DNA of 53,187 bases from an uncultured Eubacteriales bacterium (lineage in GTDB: Bacteria; Bacillota; Clostridia; Christensenellales; Borkfalkiaceae), in the NCBI GenBank assembly GCA_900548285.1, contig URKE01000008.1, positions 1 through 53,187 of the forward strand, read 5' to 3'. The notes beneath the pieces are model-generated. The model was not told where the DNA came from. It saw only the letters and a program-made list of their open reading frames with translations, and ran no database searches. Positions 44,176 through 53,121 of this stretch are shown here, piece by piece. Position 1 is the first letter of the stretch, and the number at the start of each line of letters is the position of its first letter. The position numbers were made by a program, and so were the translations under genes.

Positions 44176-45654
44176 TCAGAACACGTCTCCGAAATTGTCG
44201 TCGCCCTCGAGCGGAGCGTCGTCATCCGTCGCCGCAGGGATATCTCCGTCCGAAATTTTATTGAAATCGTTTTTCCTTATTCTTTCGCCCGGAGCCTGAA
44301 TATCGTTGATATAGGAAGCGGGCGGATTGATGAACTTGGATTTTTCACCCTTGAAGAGAAGATCGAAATCCCTGCACTCGCCCGCTCTGTTTTTCGCGAT
44401 TATTATCTGCGCGACGTTCTTTTTGACTTTTCCCTGTTCGAGTTCTTTTTCTTCGGCGGCAAGGTCCGGTCTGTGAATGAACATAACTATATCCGCGTCC
44501 TGCTCGATTGCTCCCGATTCACGCAGATCGGAAAGAACGGGTTTCTGTCCTTTTCTGCCCGTGACAAGACGGGATAACTGCGAAAGCGCAATGACGGGGA
44601 TATCGAGTTCCTTGGCTATCATTTTCAAACCTCTGGAAATTTCGGTGATTTCCTGTTGACGGCTGTCGCTTGGTTTAATCGCGTTCATAAGTTGGATATG
44701 GTCGACGACAACGAGATCGAGTCCTTCGCGGCTTTTGAGCCTTCTGCACTTTGAAAGAATCTCGGCGCACGTAGTCATAGACGTATCGTCGACGTAAATT
44801 TTCGTGTCGTTGAGAATCTTCTGAGCCTGCCAGAGTTTCTGCCAGTCCTCGTCCTCGAGTTTACCTTTGAGCGCGCTCTGGTTTGAAACGTTTGCGACGG
44901 AACACATCATTCTCTGCGCAAGTTCTTCTTTCGTCATTTCGAGCGCGAAAACGGCGCATACCGCCTTTTCTTTTATAGCGATATTTTCGACGATGTTCAT
45001 CGCGAGCGTTGTTTTACCGATGGACGGCCTTGCGGCGAGAATGATAAGGTTGCCCGCGTGCAGACCGTTCGTCAGTTTATCAAGTTCGGTAAAACCGGTT
45101 TTCAAACCCTGGAAATAATCCTTGTCTTTCTGTATTTTTTCATATTTATCCAGAATTCCGTTAAAAGCGGTGTTTATGTTTGAAAGCGTACTCGTGTCGA
45201 GTTGTTCCGAAATGTCGTAAATACACTTTTCCGCAAACGCCACCGATTTTAAATAGTCGGTGGAATTTCTGGATTCATCGGATATTTTATCCGCGCTTCG
45301 GATCAGTTTACGAAGCGTGCTGTCGCGCTTGACGATATCGAGATAATACGCGTAATTCGCCGCGGACGGAGTCGTTCTCGCAAGCGAAGTGAGATAATCC
45401 ATTCCGCCCGATTTTTCGAGCGTGGCGTTTTTTTCCATCACATCCGAAAGCGTGACAAGATCCACGGGGGTATTTGCCGCCGATATCTGATACATTGCCG
45501 CAAAAATAAGTTTATGCGACTCGAGATAGAAATCTCCCTCTTTGAGTTTTGAAATTATTTCGTACTGTAATTCCATATCTATGAGTATAGAACCGAGAAC
45601 GGACTGCTCCGCCTCGAGATTATACGGCATAGCGTTGGTTTTTATCTGCGGCAT
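44176..45654 (-). CDS. dnaB: replicative DNA helicase DnaB (DnaC in Bacillus nomenclature)
   Basis: A 492-residue hexameric helicase. The N-terminal domain starts MPYNLEAEQSVLGSIL at residue 9, followed by a linker and a RecA-like motor with Walker A AARPSIGKTTLAMNI near residue 208. Walker B is LVVVDHIQLM, where most homologues have DYLQLM. SQLSRLVTGRKGQKPVLSDLRESGAIEQD is split over the arginine-rich region near 362-390. It unwinds DNA ahead of the replisome and would be loaded by the DnaD/DnaB-like protein and DnaI encoded at the right end of the window. AGAGGG precedes the ATG. Confidence 0.96.
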   Translation of the reverse strand: MPQIKTNAMPYNLEAEQSVLGSILIDMELQYEIISKLKEGDFYLESHKLIFAAMYQISAANTPVDLVTLSDVMEKNATLEKSGGMDYLTSLARTTPSAANYAYYLDIVKRDSTLRKLIRSADKISDESRNSTDYLKSVAFAEKCIYDISEQLDTSTLSNINTAFNGILDKYEKIQKDKDYFQGLKTGFTELDKLTNGLHAGNLIILAARPSIGKTTLAMNIVENIAIKEKAVCAVFALEMTKEELAQRMMCSVANVSNQSALKGKLEDEDWQKLWQAQKILNDTKIYVDDTSMTTCAEILSKCRRLKSREGLDLVVVDHIQLMNAIKPSDSRQQEITEISRGLKMIAKELDIPVIALSQLSRLVTGRKGQKPVLSDLRESGAIEQDADIVMFIHRPDLAAEEKELEQGKVKKNVAQIIIAKNRAGECRDFDLLFKGEKSKFINPPASYINDIQAPGERIRKNDFNKISDGDIPAATDDDAPLEGDDNFGDVF

Positions 45655-45701
45655 ATTATCCCTCTTTTATCCGGTTTTCCGGATTTTTTGTAAACTGTTT
45701 G

Positions 45702-47477
45702 TTATAAACTTTCAAATTCGGCGAGCGTGTCCTCAAAAGACTTCATTGCCGCCTTGAACGCGTCTTTCTTCGCAAGATCGACGCCTGCAAGTTTAAGAAG
45801 TTCGACGGGGCTGTCCGATCCGCCGGAAGAAAGGAATCTGAAATAATCTTCCACGGCTTTGTCGCCCTCTTTATAAATTCTTTCCGCAATCGAAATCGCG
45901 CTGATTATGCCGGTTGCGTATTTATAAACGTAGAACGCGGTATAGAAATGCGGGATTCTCGCCCATTCATATGCGATTTCGTCGTCGGAAACTATTCCGT
46001 CGCCGTAATACTTTTTGTTGAGTTCAAGGTATTTCTCGTTGAGATAATCTTTCGTGAGCGGAACGCCTTTCTCGCACGCGTCGTGAGCGATATACTCGAA
46101 TTCCGCAAACATGGTCTGACGGAAAAGAGTTGTGCGGATCATATCCATATAATAAGAGCAAAGATACTTTTTAAGTTCTTTGTTCTCCGTGTTTTTGAGA
46201 AGGTATTTGAGCAAAAGCACTTCGTTTACCGTGCTTGCAACCTCCGCAACGAAAATCTTGTAATCGGCTTTTGCCTTAGGCTGAGTCGCTTCCGATTTGT
46301 AAGAGTGAATGGAATGACCGAGTTCGTGCGCGATTGTGAATACATCGTGGATAGTCGGCTGATAGTTAAGGAGAACGTAAGGATGCGGCATTGCGTAAAC
46401 GCTTATGCTGTACGCTCCGCTTCTCTTCCCTTCTGTTTCCTCAACGTCGATCCAACCGTTATCATGCGCCGTCTGAAGAAGTTTTCCGTAGTCTTCGCCG
46501 AGAGGAGCAAGTCCTTTTTTAACGAGTTTGAAAGCGTCCTCGTAAGAGAGTTTGAGATCGTCGTTTTCAACGAGCGGCGTATAAATATCCCACATATGCA
46601 TTTCGTCAAGACCGAGTACTTTTTTACGGTCGTTGATATATCTGTGCATAAGCGGCAATCCCTCGTTTACGCTCTCGAGAAGGTTTTCGTATACTTCGGG
46701 CGAAACGTCCTCGTTTTCGAGAGCCCTGGAAAGGCAACTGTCGTATTTTCTTACTCTCGTAAGGAAAACGTCCTTGTTTACGTTGCCGATGTAGGTTGCG
46801 GCAATCGTGTTGATAAGGGAAATATAAGCGTTGTAATAAGCCTTGAACGCTCTTTCTCTCACGTCCCTGTCCTTATCCTGAAGCATAAGCCCGTAAACGC
46901 CGTGAGTTACCTTGACCTTTTCTCCTCTTACGTCAATCGTCGGGAAAGGCATATCGGCGTTGTCGATCATTCCGAAAATATCGTGAAACCCGCCGAAAAC
47001 TTGTCCGCCCATAGCGAGAACGTTCTCGCTCTCCTTGGAAAGAACGTGTTTTTTGCTCTTGAGAAGATTCCTGAGCATATAATCATAATCCTTAAAATCG
47101 GGATCGGCGATTATTTTTTCGAGTTTTTCGTCCGGAATGGAAGTGATTTCCGGCGTGATGAAAGACGTGCTTGAACTATAAGAAATAATCACGTTTTCAA
47201 CTCTCGTCAGAAGAGCGTTCGACTCGGAATCTCTTGCGTCGAGATCCTTTTTCATATAAGCGTAAACGTCGAGTTTTTCGAGAACCGTTTCAACCTCGTC
47301 CATTTCTTTAAGGCATTTGAGCAACGTTTTTTCGTCGGCAAGTTTGCCTTCGTATGCCGAAAAATCGACTTTCCCGGAAATATTTTCCAATAAGTCGTCG
47401 AATTCTTTCTGATCCTTGAATATATCGGTCAATCTCCATTTAAGATTTTCCGCTACTTCGCTTCTTTTCTTTGACAT
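45702..47477 (-). CDS. pepF: oligoendopeptidase F (M3 family metallopeptidase)
   Basis: A 591-residue cytosolic zinc peptidase. The zinc site HELGHSIHS lies near residue 387, preceded by HPYVLLNYQPTIHDVFTIA. The third ligand region is typical (FAEFEYIAHDACEKG). The N-terminal helical domain WRLTDIFKDQKEFDDLL is characteristic of PepF. It trims oligopeptides and, in some Bacillota, cleared signal peptides; the neighbouring signal peptidase gene fits this. GGAGGATATAAAT precedes the ATG. Confidence 0.95.
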   Translation of the reverse strand: MSKKRSEVAENLKWRLTDIFKDQKEFDDLLENISGKVDFSAYEGKLADEKTLLKCLKEMDEVETVLEKLDVYAYMKKDLDARDSESNALLTRVENVIISYSSSTSFITPEITSIPDEKLEKIIADPDFKDYDYMLRNLLKSKKHVLSKESENVLAMGGQVFGGFHDIFGMIDNADMPFPTIDVRGEKVKVTHGVYGLMLQDKDRDVRERAFKAYYNAYISLINTIAATYIGNVNKDVFLTRVRKYDSCLSRALENEDVSPEVYENLLESVNEGLPLMHRYINDRKKVLGLDEMHMWDIYTPLVENDDLKLSYEDAFKLVKKGLAPLGEDYGKLLQTAHDNGWIDVEETEGKRSGAYSISVYAMPHPYVLLNYQPTIHDVFTIAHELGHSIHSYKSEATQPKAKADYKIFVAEVASTVNEVLLLKYLLKNTENKELKKYLCSYYMDMIRTTLFRQTMFAEFEYIAHDACEKGVPLTKDYLNEKYLELNKKYYGDGIVSDDEIAYEWARIPHFYTAFYVYKYATGIISAISIAERIYKEGDKAVEDYFRFLSSGGSDSPVELLKLAGVDLAKKDAFKAAMKSFEDTLAEFESL

Positions 47478-47507
47478 ATTTATATCCTCCGTATTGTGTT
47501 TTTTTAT

Positions 47508-48071
47508 TTATTTCTGTTCAAAATCGTCAAAAATATCGTCGTCCGATTTCAAACCGTAAGCAAGCAGAACGTTCGCGTGCGTAACGTATCTGATTATATC
47601 GCCGTTTTTGAAGTCAGGCATCGGCTTTTCCTTATCGACGAGGACGTTTCTTCTCATATATTCCTGAGTTTTATCCGACCATTCGAGAACCGCCATAACG
47701 TGAAAATCAACGTTACCGACTTCGCTTATATAAGTTTCGTTCTGTAAAAAAGTACTTTCGTTTAACATCTTTCTGCCGACTTTGATGTCGTCCATCAGTC
47801 TGAAATAGCATTTTGCGCGCTTATAAGGAATACCGAGATAGATAAACGAAAAAACTATTTCTACGCCCGATATCAGACAAGCGAAGAAAAGGTAAAGTTG
47901 TTTCTGTGATTCGAGTTCGCTTGTCGAAATGTAAGGCAGACGCAGGAACAAAACAAAGAACACCGCGCAACCGATAATCCCGGCGGCAAGAACGGCGAAG
48001 TATATCGCGAGCAACTTCTTTTTTAATTTCAGAGCGTTTTCGTAATCTTTATCGTTGTAAACGTTTGTCAT
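47508..48071 (-). CDS. small two-pass membrane protein of unknown function
   Basis: A 187-residue protein that I do not recognise. A short charged N-terminus is followed by two membrane helices (about residues 17-42 and 55-77) joined by a short loop. A cytoplasmic-type domain of about 105 residues comes next, with strands (TYISEVGNVDFHVMAVLEW, YMRRNVLVDKEKPMPDFKNGDIIRYVTHANVLLAYGL) and an acidic C-terminus (DDDIFDDFEQK). The ATG overlaps the lepB stop as ATGA, so it is translated right after signal peptidase. A role in envelope protein handling is inference from position only. Confidence 0.75.
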   Translation of the reverse strand: MTNVYNDKDYENALKLKKKLLAIYFAVLAAGIIGCAVFFVLFLRLPYISTSELESQKQLYLFFACLISGVEIVFSFIYLGIPYKRAKCYFRLMDDIKVGRKMLNESTFLQNETYISEVGNVDFHVMAVLEWSDKTQEYMRRNVLVDKEKPMPDFKNGDIIRYVTHANVLLAYGLKSDDDIFDDFEQK

Positions 48072-48736
48072 TTATTTCTCCCGTTATCGGCTTTCGCGCC
48101 GAACAATCCCAAAATGAAATTATCTATTTTCATCACAACGTTATAATACGAAGTGATATTGCTTTTTCTCTTTATCGCCCATTCGGGAACGACGCCTATA
48201 ACCGCCGTTATATCTCTCGTTCCCACGTCCGGACTACGGCTGTCTTTACTTTCGTAACGATTGTCGCCGAGGACGAAAATTTTACCTTCGGGAACTATCG
48301 TCGCCGCGTATTTTTCATGTTTTTTCGCCGTCGAATAGTAAGCGTAAGGTTCGTCGAGCGGCGTAAATTCCGTTTCGCCTTTCCTTTTTCTGTAAACGAC
48401 GTCGTCGTCAATGCAAATCGTATCGCCCGGCAAACCGATTACTCTTTTAATGTAATTGGTTTCGCCCGTTATTCCGATAACCACAACGTCGCCGTAATCC
48501 GGCTTGGCAAGTTTATTCATAACGAGCCAGTCGCCGTCGTCGATAGTTTTATTCATCGAATTTCCGTCGATATTCACAGGAGAAATCCACACTCTTTGCG
48601 CAACGGAAAAAACAAGCATAACGACGATAAGCGCGATAAGCAGGACGTCGCCGAAAGAAAAAACTTTTTCCTTCGGCGCGCCGATAAGCCTGTCGTTTAT
48701 TTTAAAATTTTCGTTTCGCTTAATGTCGTTTTCCAT
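48068..48736 (-). CDS. lepB: signal peptidase I
   Basis: A 222-residue membrane serine peptidase with one N-terminal membrane segment (about 29-48). The catalytic serine is in VNIDGNSMNKTI near residue 60 and the catalytic lysine in NYIKRVIGLPGD near 97. The conserved GDNRYESKDSR box near 157 is present. It removes signal peptides from exported proteins. The ATG is one base after the stop of the upstream hydrolase-like gene. Confidence 0.95.
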   Translation of the reverse strand: MENDIKRNENFKINDRLIGAPKEKVFSFGDVLLIALIVVMLVFSVAQRVWISPVNIDGNSMNKTIDDGDWLVMNKLAKPDYGDVVVIGITGETNYIKRVIGLPGDTICIDDDVVYRKRKGETEFTPLDEPYAYYSTAKKHEKYAATIVPEGKIFVLGDNRYESKDSRSPDVGTRDITAVIGVVPEWAIKRKSNITSYYNVVMKIDNFILGLFGAKADNGRNK

Positions 48737-48737
48737 T

Positions 48738-50414
48738 TTAAATCAATAGGATGTTATTAACCACGTATTTGCCGCCCGATTCGATTCTGAGAGCGAAAAT
48801 ATCCTCGTATTTTCTTATACTCATCCCCTCGGCGGATTTAAATTCGTTCAATCTGATGATTATGTTCTGCCAGAATTTGCCGCTTTTGAGTTCGAACGAA
48901 TAAGTAAATTCCTTGACTCCCGACGGCGTTGCCACCATAAACACAAGTTTTAAAACGCAGAATTCCGAAGTGAAGAAATCCATTTCGAGAATGGACGAGT
49001 CGTCCGCGGCGCAACACGGTTCGCTGAATTTGTAACTTATCAGTCCGCAATGCGAATACGCGCCGTAGATACCGTCCGCGCCTTTCACCAATTCCAAAAA
49101 CTTACTTTCGTCGACGAAAATGCTTTTTTCGGAAGCGTTTTTATCGTAGAACGTTATTCCGCCAAGCCCGTCCCTGCTCGAATAAATCAGGTTTGATTTT
49201 TTGGACGAAGTAGGCTCGATTTTCTTATAAGCAAGTTTTGAACTGAGCGTAAGCCCGTTTTTATATCTGACTACGGCGAAAGCAAAAACGTTTTTCGTGC
49301 TTCCGTTCGCAACGTATTCGTACTTCATTCTGCCTTCCGCTTCGTCGCCGACGAAATCGCAGGAATTCCAGTTCCTTATGGCGGGATTGATAACGCCCTC
49401 GTTGATATAAACCTTCGCGCTTTCTATTTTAACTTCCGTGGAATAATCGAGCGTGAGAGCAAGAAAGTTGCCGTCCTGTTCGATAGACACTTCCGGACAT
49501 TTCGGAAATACTAATTTATTTATGTCGAACTGACAATAAAGGAATAATTCCACGTCCTTTTTGCAATAATCGTCGAGATAAACGTTGAATCCCGGAGAAA
49601 AGTTGAAAACGTAAGGCACGTCCGCTCTTATTCTCGAAAGCGTATCGAGCGATCTGTCGAAATCGAATTCGGTGCTGTTCGTCGACGTCAGAAAAAGAAC
49701 GGGGCATTTAACGTATTGCGCGTAAGCGTGAGCGTCCACCGCCGCGATATATTTTCTTCTCTCCTCGTTCATCACGATATCCGAATCGGAAAACTTGTTG
49801 ATACCCTTATAAGCCGACCAACCCGCGCCGAACATAACCACGGCGCATTTCACCCTGTCGTCCACAGCGGCGAGTTGCCATGCGATATTCGCGCCGTTCT
49901 TTATCCCGATAACGCCTATTTTGGAAACCGAAGGATTCTGCTCGATTAAAAAAGTCAGAGCGTATCTTGCAACGGCAACCCATTCGTACCAGCACGTTTC
50001 TCTCGCGCTTTCGTCAACGTAATCCATTCGTCTGCCACGGGTTTCGTAATTCGCGTAAGAAACGGATTCCGGATAAACAGTGTAATTCTCCGTATTGTCG
50101 CGCTTACCGTAAAAATCGACCATAAGAACGGAAAAACCCATTTTGACGTAATCGATGACTTCCTCGTAATTGATTCTTTCGGTTATGTCGGGAATATAAA
50201 GCAAGCACTCGTGAGATAAAGAATCGTCGGGCGTGAAATATTTACCGAAAATACGCACCCTCTCGTTTCCTGCCTGTCTGCCCGAGAAAAAGAAATCCCT
50301 GTGCACGACGTTATCGTAACGGATTTCGCCGAGCATGTTCGACTTTGTGGGGCGGGAAGCGTCGAAGCCTTCCCATAATGAAATTGGAGTTAAAATTACA
50401 GATTGTTCGATCAT
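48738..50414 (-). CDS. alpha/beta-hydrolase-fold protein with degenerate catalytic site and C-terminal beta domain
   Basis: A 558-residue protein with no signal peptide. Residues about 20-325 follow an alpha/beta hydrolase (acetyl xylan esterase / dienelactone hydrolase-like) order: LLYIPDITER near 71, MGFSVLMVDFYGKRDN near 92, the nucleophile-elbow position VIGIKNGANIAW near 168-179, then CPVLFLTSTNS and VPYVFNFSPGFNVYLDD. The elbow reads GIKNG, with K172 where GxSxG has serine, and I see no obvious catalytic histidine near the end of the fold. Residues 330-558 are strand-rich and resemble a carbohydrate-binding jelly roll. It is the first gene of the run with lepB, one base apart. It is probably non-catalytic; function unknown. 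Confidence 0.72.
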   Translation of the reverse strand: MIEQSVILTPISLWEGFDASRPTKSNMLGEIRYDNVVHRDFFFSGRQAGNERVRIFGKYFTPDDSLSHECLLYIPDITERINYEEVIDYVKMGFSVLMVDFYGKRDNTENYTVYPESVSYANYETRGRRMDYVDESARETCWYEWVAVARYALTFLIEQNPSVSKIGVIGIKNGANIAWQLAAVDDRVKCAVVMFGAGWSAYKGINKFSDSDIVMNEERRKYIAAVDAHAYAQYVKCPVLFLTSTNSTEFDFDRSLDTLSRIRADVPYVFNFSPGFNVYLDDYCKKDVELFLYCQFDINKLVFPKCPEVSIEQDGNFLALTLDYSTEVKIESAKVYINEGVINPAIRNWNSCDFVGDEAEGRMKYEYVANGSTKNVFAFAVVRYKNGLTLSSKLAYKKIEPTSSKKSNLIYSSRDGLGGITFYDKNASEKSIFVDESKFLELVKGADGIYGAYSHCGLISYKFSEPCCAADDSSILEMDFFTSEFCVLKLVFMVATPSGVKEFTYSFELKSGKFWQNIIIRLNEFKSAEGMSIRKYEDIFALRIESGGKYVVNNILLI

Positions 50415-50770
50415 TATCGCTCCGTTTTTCCGGCAGATAAAAACGTTATCCGTTATAATATCCGCCTACTTTAAACTATACCGCATTTATTATACAACAT
50501 TTTTTATTTTTTTGCGACAATTATTAAGCGTTTTTTTGACTTTTTATAAATTTTTTCATAATTTTCCTCAAATTTTGCGAAAGCGATTCAGACCGCCGCT
50601 CAAAACGCCCGTATTTTATGCCCGTCAAGTTTAAAACACCTTTAAAATGTGTAAAAGACGCGATAAAAAATCTATATGTTGTGTTTTGTTTTTTTTGAAG
50701 AAAAACGACTTGATTTTTTTTTAATTTTATAATATTATTTTCAGGCAAAGTTATTATGGGGTAAAATCAA
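50415..50770. other. AT-rich divergent intergenic region
   Basis: This 356-base gap separates the two divergent transcription units. On the minus strand TATAAT at 50494-50489, preceded by TTG, is a candidate -10 for the hydrolase-lepB unit, without a good -35. On the plus strand TATAAT at 50728-50733 is a candidate -10 for the DnaD-like gene, also with a poor -35. I see no convincing gene, DnaA-box cluster or RNA element in it. Confidence 0.5.
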
Positions 50771-52186
50771 ATGTCTTTTTGTTCTTTTTCAAAGGAAACG
50801 TTAAAAAACTCGTCGACGGTCATCGACAACAAATTCATAACGACCTATCTTCCGGAAGCGAGCGGCGAAGCGGTTAAATGCTATGTTTACGGGCTTTTCG
50901 TCTGTCAGGATTCCGACGAGGACGTTTCATTCGATAAGTTCTGCAAAGACGTGAATCTCGAAAAAAACGTGGTTTCGGACTGTTTTAAATTCTGGGAAGA
51001 AATGGGCGTAGTCAACGTTTTATCGGAAGAACCTTTTCTCGTCAAATATCTGCCCGCAGAATTCTCGAAGCCGAAAAAGTACAGCGCGGAAAAATACGGC
51101 GAATTCAACAAAGCGCTTCAGATCCTTATTCCCGACAGAATGATAACGACGAACGAATACTCCGCGTATTTCTCGCTCATGGAAGAAAACGGAATAAAAC
51201 CCGAGGCGCTCCTGATGATCGTTAAATACTGCGTAGACCTGAAAGGCGGCGCGATAGGTTGCAGATATATTTTAAAAGTTGCAAACGACTTCATCGCAAG
51301 AGGCGTTACCACCACGGCGAAAATCGAAAAAGAATTGTCCGATTACTCTTTGAAAACGGGCGAATTCGCAACTCTTATGAATTACATACTTCCCAACAGA
51401 AAGCCGCAGATCGAAGACTTAAAGTTGTTTGAAAAATGGAACAAACAACTCCTCTACGATATCGATACGATTATTTTCATAGCAAAAACGGCGAAGATTA
51501 AAAATATCGAAAAACTCGATAAAGAGATAGACGTTCTATATGCGAGCAAAAAGTTTTCCGAGAAGGAAATCGCGGACTACTATAAAGCGAAAGCGGCGAC
51601 GACCGAACTTGCGTATTCCATCAACCGTTCGCTTTCCGTCTACGTTGAAGTTATCGACCCGGTTATCGAAAACTACGTTACGCCGTGGCTCAACATGGGG
51701 TACGACGGCGAAACGCTTTTATTTCTTGCGACCTATTGTTTCAGGAAAAATCGCCGTTCGCTCGCCGATATGAACGAAATCGTCGATAAACTCTACAAAA
51801 AAGGGCTTATTACCCTTGCGGCCATCGCGGAATATCTGAAATCCGTATCTGCCGACGACGGGTTTATCAAAAAACTTCTCGACGCGGCGGGGCTGGTGAG
51901 AAAACCTACCGACTGGGACAGACAGAACCTGAAAATCTGGCGGAGTTGGAATTTCTCGGACGAAATGATCTTCGAGGCCTGCAAAATAGCCGTCGGAAAA
52001 TCGAACCCTATGTCTTACGTAAACGCAGTGCTGTCCGGCTGGAAGTCGGACGGGATTTTCTCGGCAGACAAGATTCCGCACGCGCAGGCGGGCAAAAAGA
52101 CGAACGATCAGGCGATAAGAACGCGTTCTTACACAAAAGAGGAATTTGAAAAACTCATCGACAATATTGACGACATTGAATTTTAA
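50771..52186 (+). CDS. DnaD/DnaB-like replication initiation protein with four DnaD-type repeats
   Basis: A 471-residue protein, nearly the length of B. subtilis DnaB (472). An N-terminal winged-helix-like part (residues about 1-95) is followed by four similar helical units at about 124-192, 211-272, 292-358 and 377-435. Each has an aromatic-rich helix, a hydrophobic helix, and a closing pattern like YVNAVLSGWKSDGIFSADKI. The last is the clearest DnaB_2 (DnaD) domain. In Bacillus, DnaB and DnaD remodel origin DNA and recruit the DnaI-bound helicase. The next gene, 2 bases away, is dnaI, as in the Bacillus dnaB-dnaI operon. The ribosome binding site is a weak GGGGT at 50758-50762. Confidence 0.87.
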   Translation: MSFCSFSKETLKNSSTVIDNKFITTYLPEASGEAVKCYVYGLFVCQDSDEDVSFDKFCKDVNLEKNVVSDCFKFWEEMGVVNVLSEEPFLVKYLPAEFSKPKKYSAEKYGEFNKALQILIPDRMITTNEYSAYFSLMEENGIKPEALLMIVKYCVDLKGGAIGCRYILKVANDFIARGVTTTAKIEKELSDYSLKTGEFATLMNYILPNRKPQIEDLKLFEKWNKQLLYDIDTIIFIAKTAKIKNIEKLDKEIDVLYASKKFSEKEIADYYKAKAATTELAYSINRSLSVYVEVIDPVIENYVTPWLNMGYDGETLLFLATYCFRKNRRSLADMNEIVDKLYKKGLITLAAIAEYLKSVSADDGFIKKLLDAAGLVRKPTDWDRQNLKIWRSWNFSDEMIFEACKIAVGKSNPMSYVNAVLSGWKSDGIFSADKIPHAQAGKKTNDQAIRTRSYTKEEFEKLIDNIDDIEF

Positions 52187-52188
52187 TC

Positions 52189-53121
52189 ATGATATACGAT
52201 AACCAACTGATAAAAGAAATAAACTCGGAACTTGCCGCAAGAAGAAAGGCGGCGGAATCGCGCGCGGAATATTACGCGGACGTTCTCGGCAAAAACGCAG
52301 GATACGCGGCTGCGGAAAAAAAATACTACACGGCGAAATTCGACCTTTCCAAAGCAAGATTCAACGGTAACGAAGCGGCGGAAGAAAAAGCCGCGTCGGA
52401 TATGAACGCGGCAAACGAAACGATGAAATCGATTCGCGAAACACTCGGAATTACCGATAAAATGACCACTCCCGATTATCGTTGCAAAAAATGTAACGAC
52501 ACGGGAATTACGAGAAACGGAAAACATTGCAAATGCTTTGAAAAACTCGCCTGCGAAATAACGCTCGAAGAACTCGGAATCGAAAAAAAGACGCTTCCCG
52601 CTCTTTCGGCTTCGGCGATCAAGGAAAACAATCTCGACAGATATTACTCTAAATTTTCCGACTACTGCGAAAAATTCGACAGAACAAGAAAAAACGTAAT
52701 TATTTACGGGAGCGTCGGCACGGGAAAAAGCCACCTTGCCGCGTGCATAGCGAACGAACTCATCGCTAAAAATTATAACGTCGTTTTTGTTTCCGCATGC
52801 GAACTCGACACGATTTTCCTGAAATATCACACCGCGCCCGTTTCGGATAAGTCGTTTTATCTTTCTCTGCTCTGCGGTTGCGATCTGTTGGTTATCGACG
52901 ATCTCGGCGCGGAACCGATTTATAAAAACGTCACGCTCGAATATCTGCTTTTGATTCTATCGGAAAGACTCGCGAAAAACATGCCGTATATCATAACGAC
53001 CAACCTTTCGCAGGAACAGATTCTCGACCGTTACGGCGACAGAATCCTGTCACGGTTAAACGACAAGAAACACGGCGTGAACATCGAGATAAAAGGAGAG
53101 GATTTAAGAAGAAAAAGGTAG
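52189..53121 (+). CDS. dnaI: primosomal helicase loader DnaI
   Basis: A 310-residue AAA+ ATPase of the DnaC/DnaI/IstB family. Residues about 98-119 hold a zinc-binding-like cysteine cluster (CKKCNDTGITRNGKHCKC) as in DnaI. The ATPase core has Walker A IYGSVGTGKSHLA near residue 178 and Walker B LLVIDDLGAEP near 233, then IITTNLSQEQI with sensor I, and RILSRLND. It loads the DnaB helicase onto DNA. The coupled upstream DnaD-like gene and the N-terminal cysteine cluster argue for DnaI and against a transposon IstB. It ends 66 bases before the window edge. Confidence 0.93.
   Translation: MIYDNQLIKEINSELAARRKAAESRAEYYADVLGKNAGYAAAEKKYYTAKFDLSKARFNGNEAAEEKAASDMNAANETMKSIRETLGITDKMTTPDYRCKKCNDTGITRNGKHCKCFEKLACEITLEELGIEKKTLPALSASAIKENNLDRYYSKFSDYCEKFDRTRKNVIIYGSVGTGKSHLAACIANELIAKNYNVVFVSACELDTIFLKYHTAPVSDKSFYLSLLCGCDLLVIDDLGAEPIYKNVTLEYLLLILSERLAKNMPYIITTNLSQEQILDRYGDRILSRLNDKKHGVNIEIKGEDLRRKR

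Noticed and set aside
45948..47174. A 408-codon plus-strand open frame over pepF
   Set aside because: It lies wholly antisense to a canonical M3 peptidase and its translation is low-complexity Val/Phe/Arg-rich.
50524..50748. A 74-codon minus-strand open frame in the divergent gap
   Set aside because: It has no ribosome binding site, a Lys/Arg/Phe-biased composition from AT-rich DNA, and lies across the expected promoter area of the DnaD-like gene.
50415..50770. Replication origin next to replication genes
   Set aside because: The region is AT-rich, but no cluster of TTATNCACA DnaA boxes was seen and dnaA/dnaN are not nearby.
52189..53121. IstB-like transposon ATP-binding protein
   Set aside because: There is no transposase or terminal repeats. 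The N-terminal cysteine cluster and the coupled DnaD-like gene identify it as DnaI.
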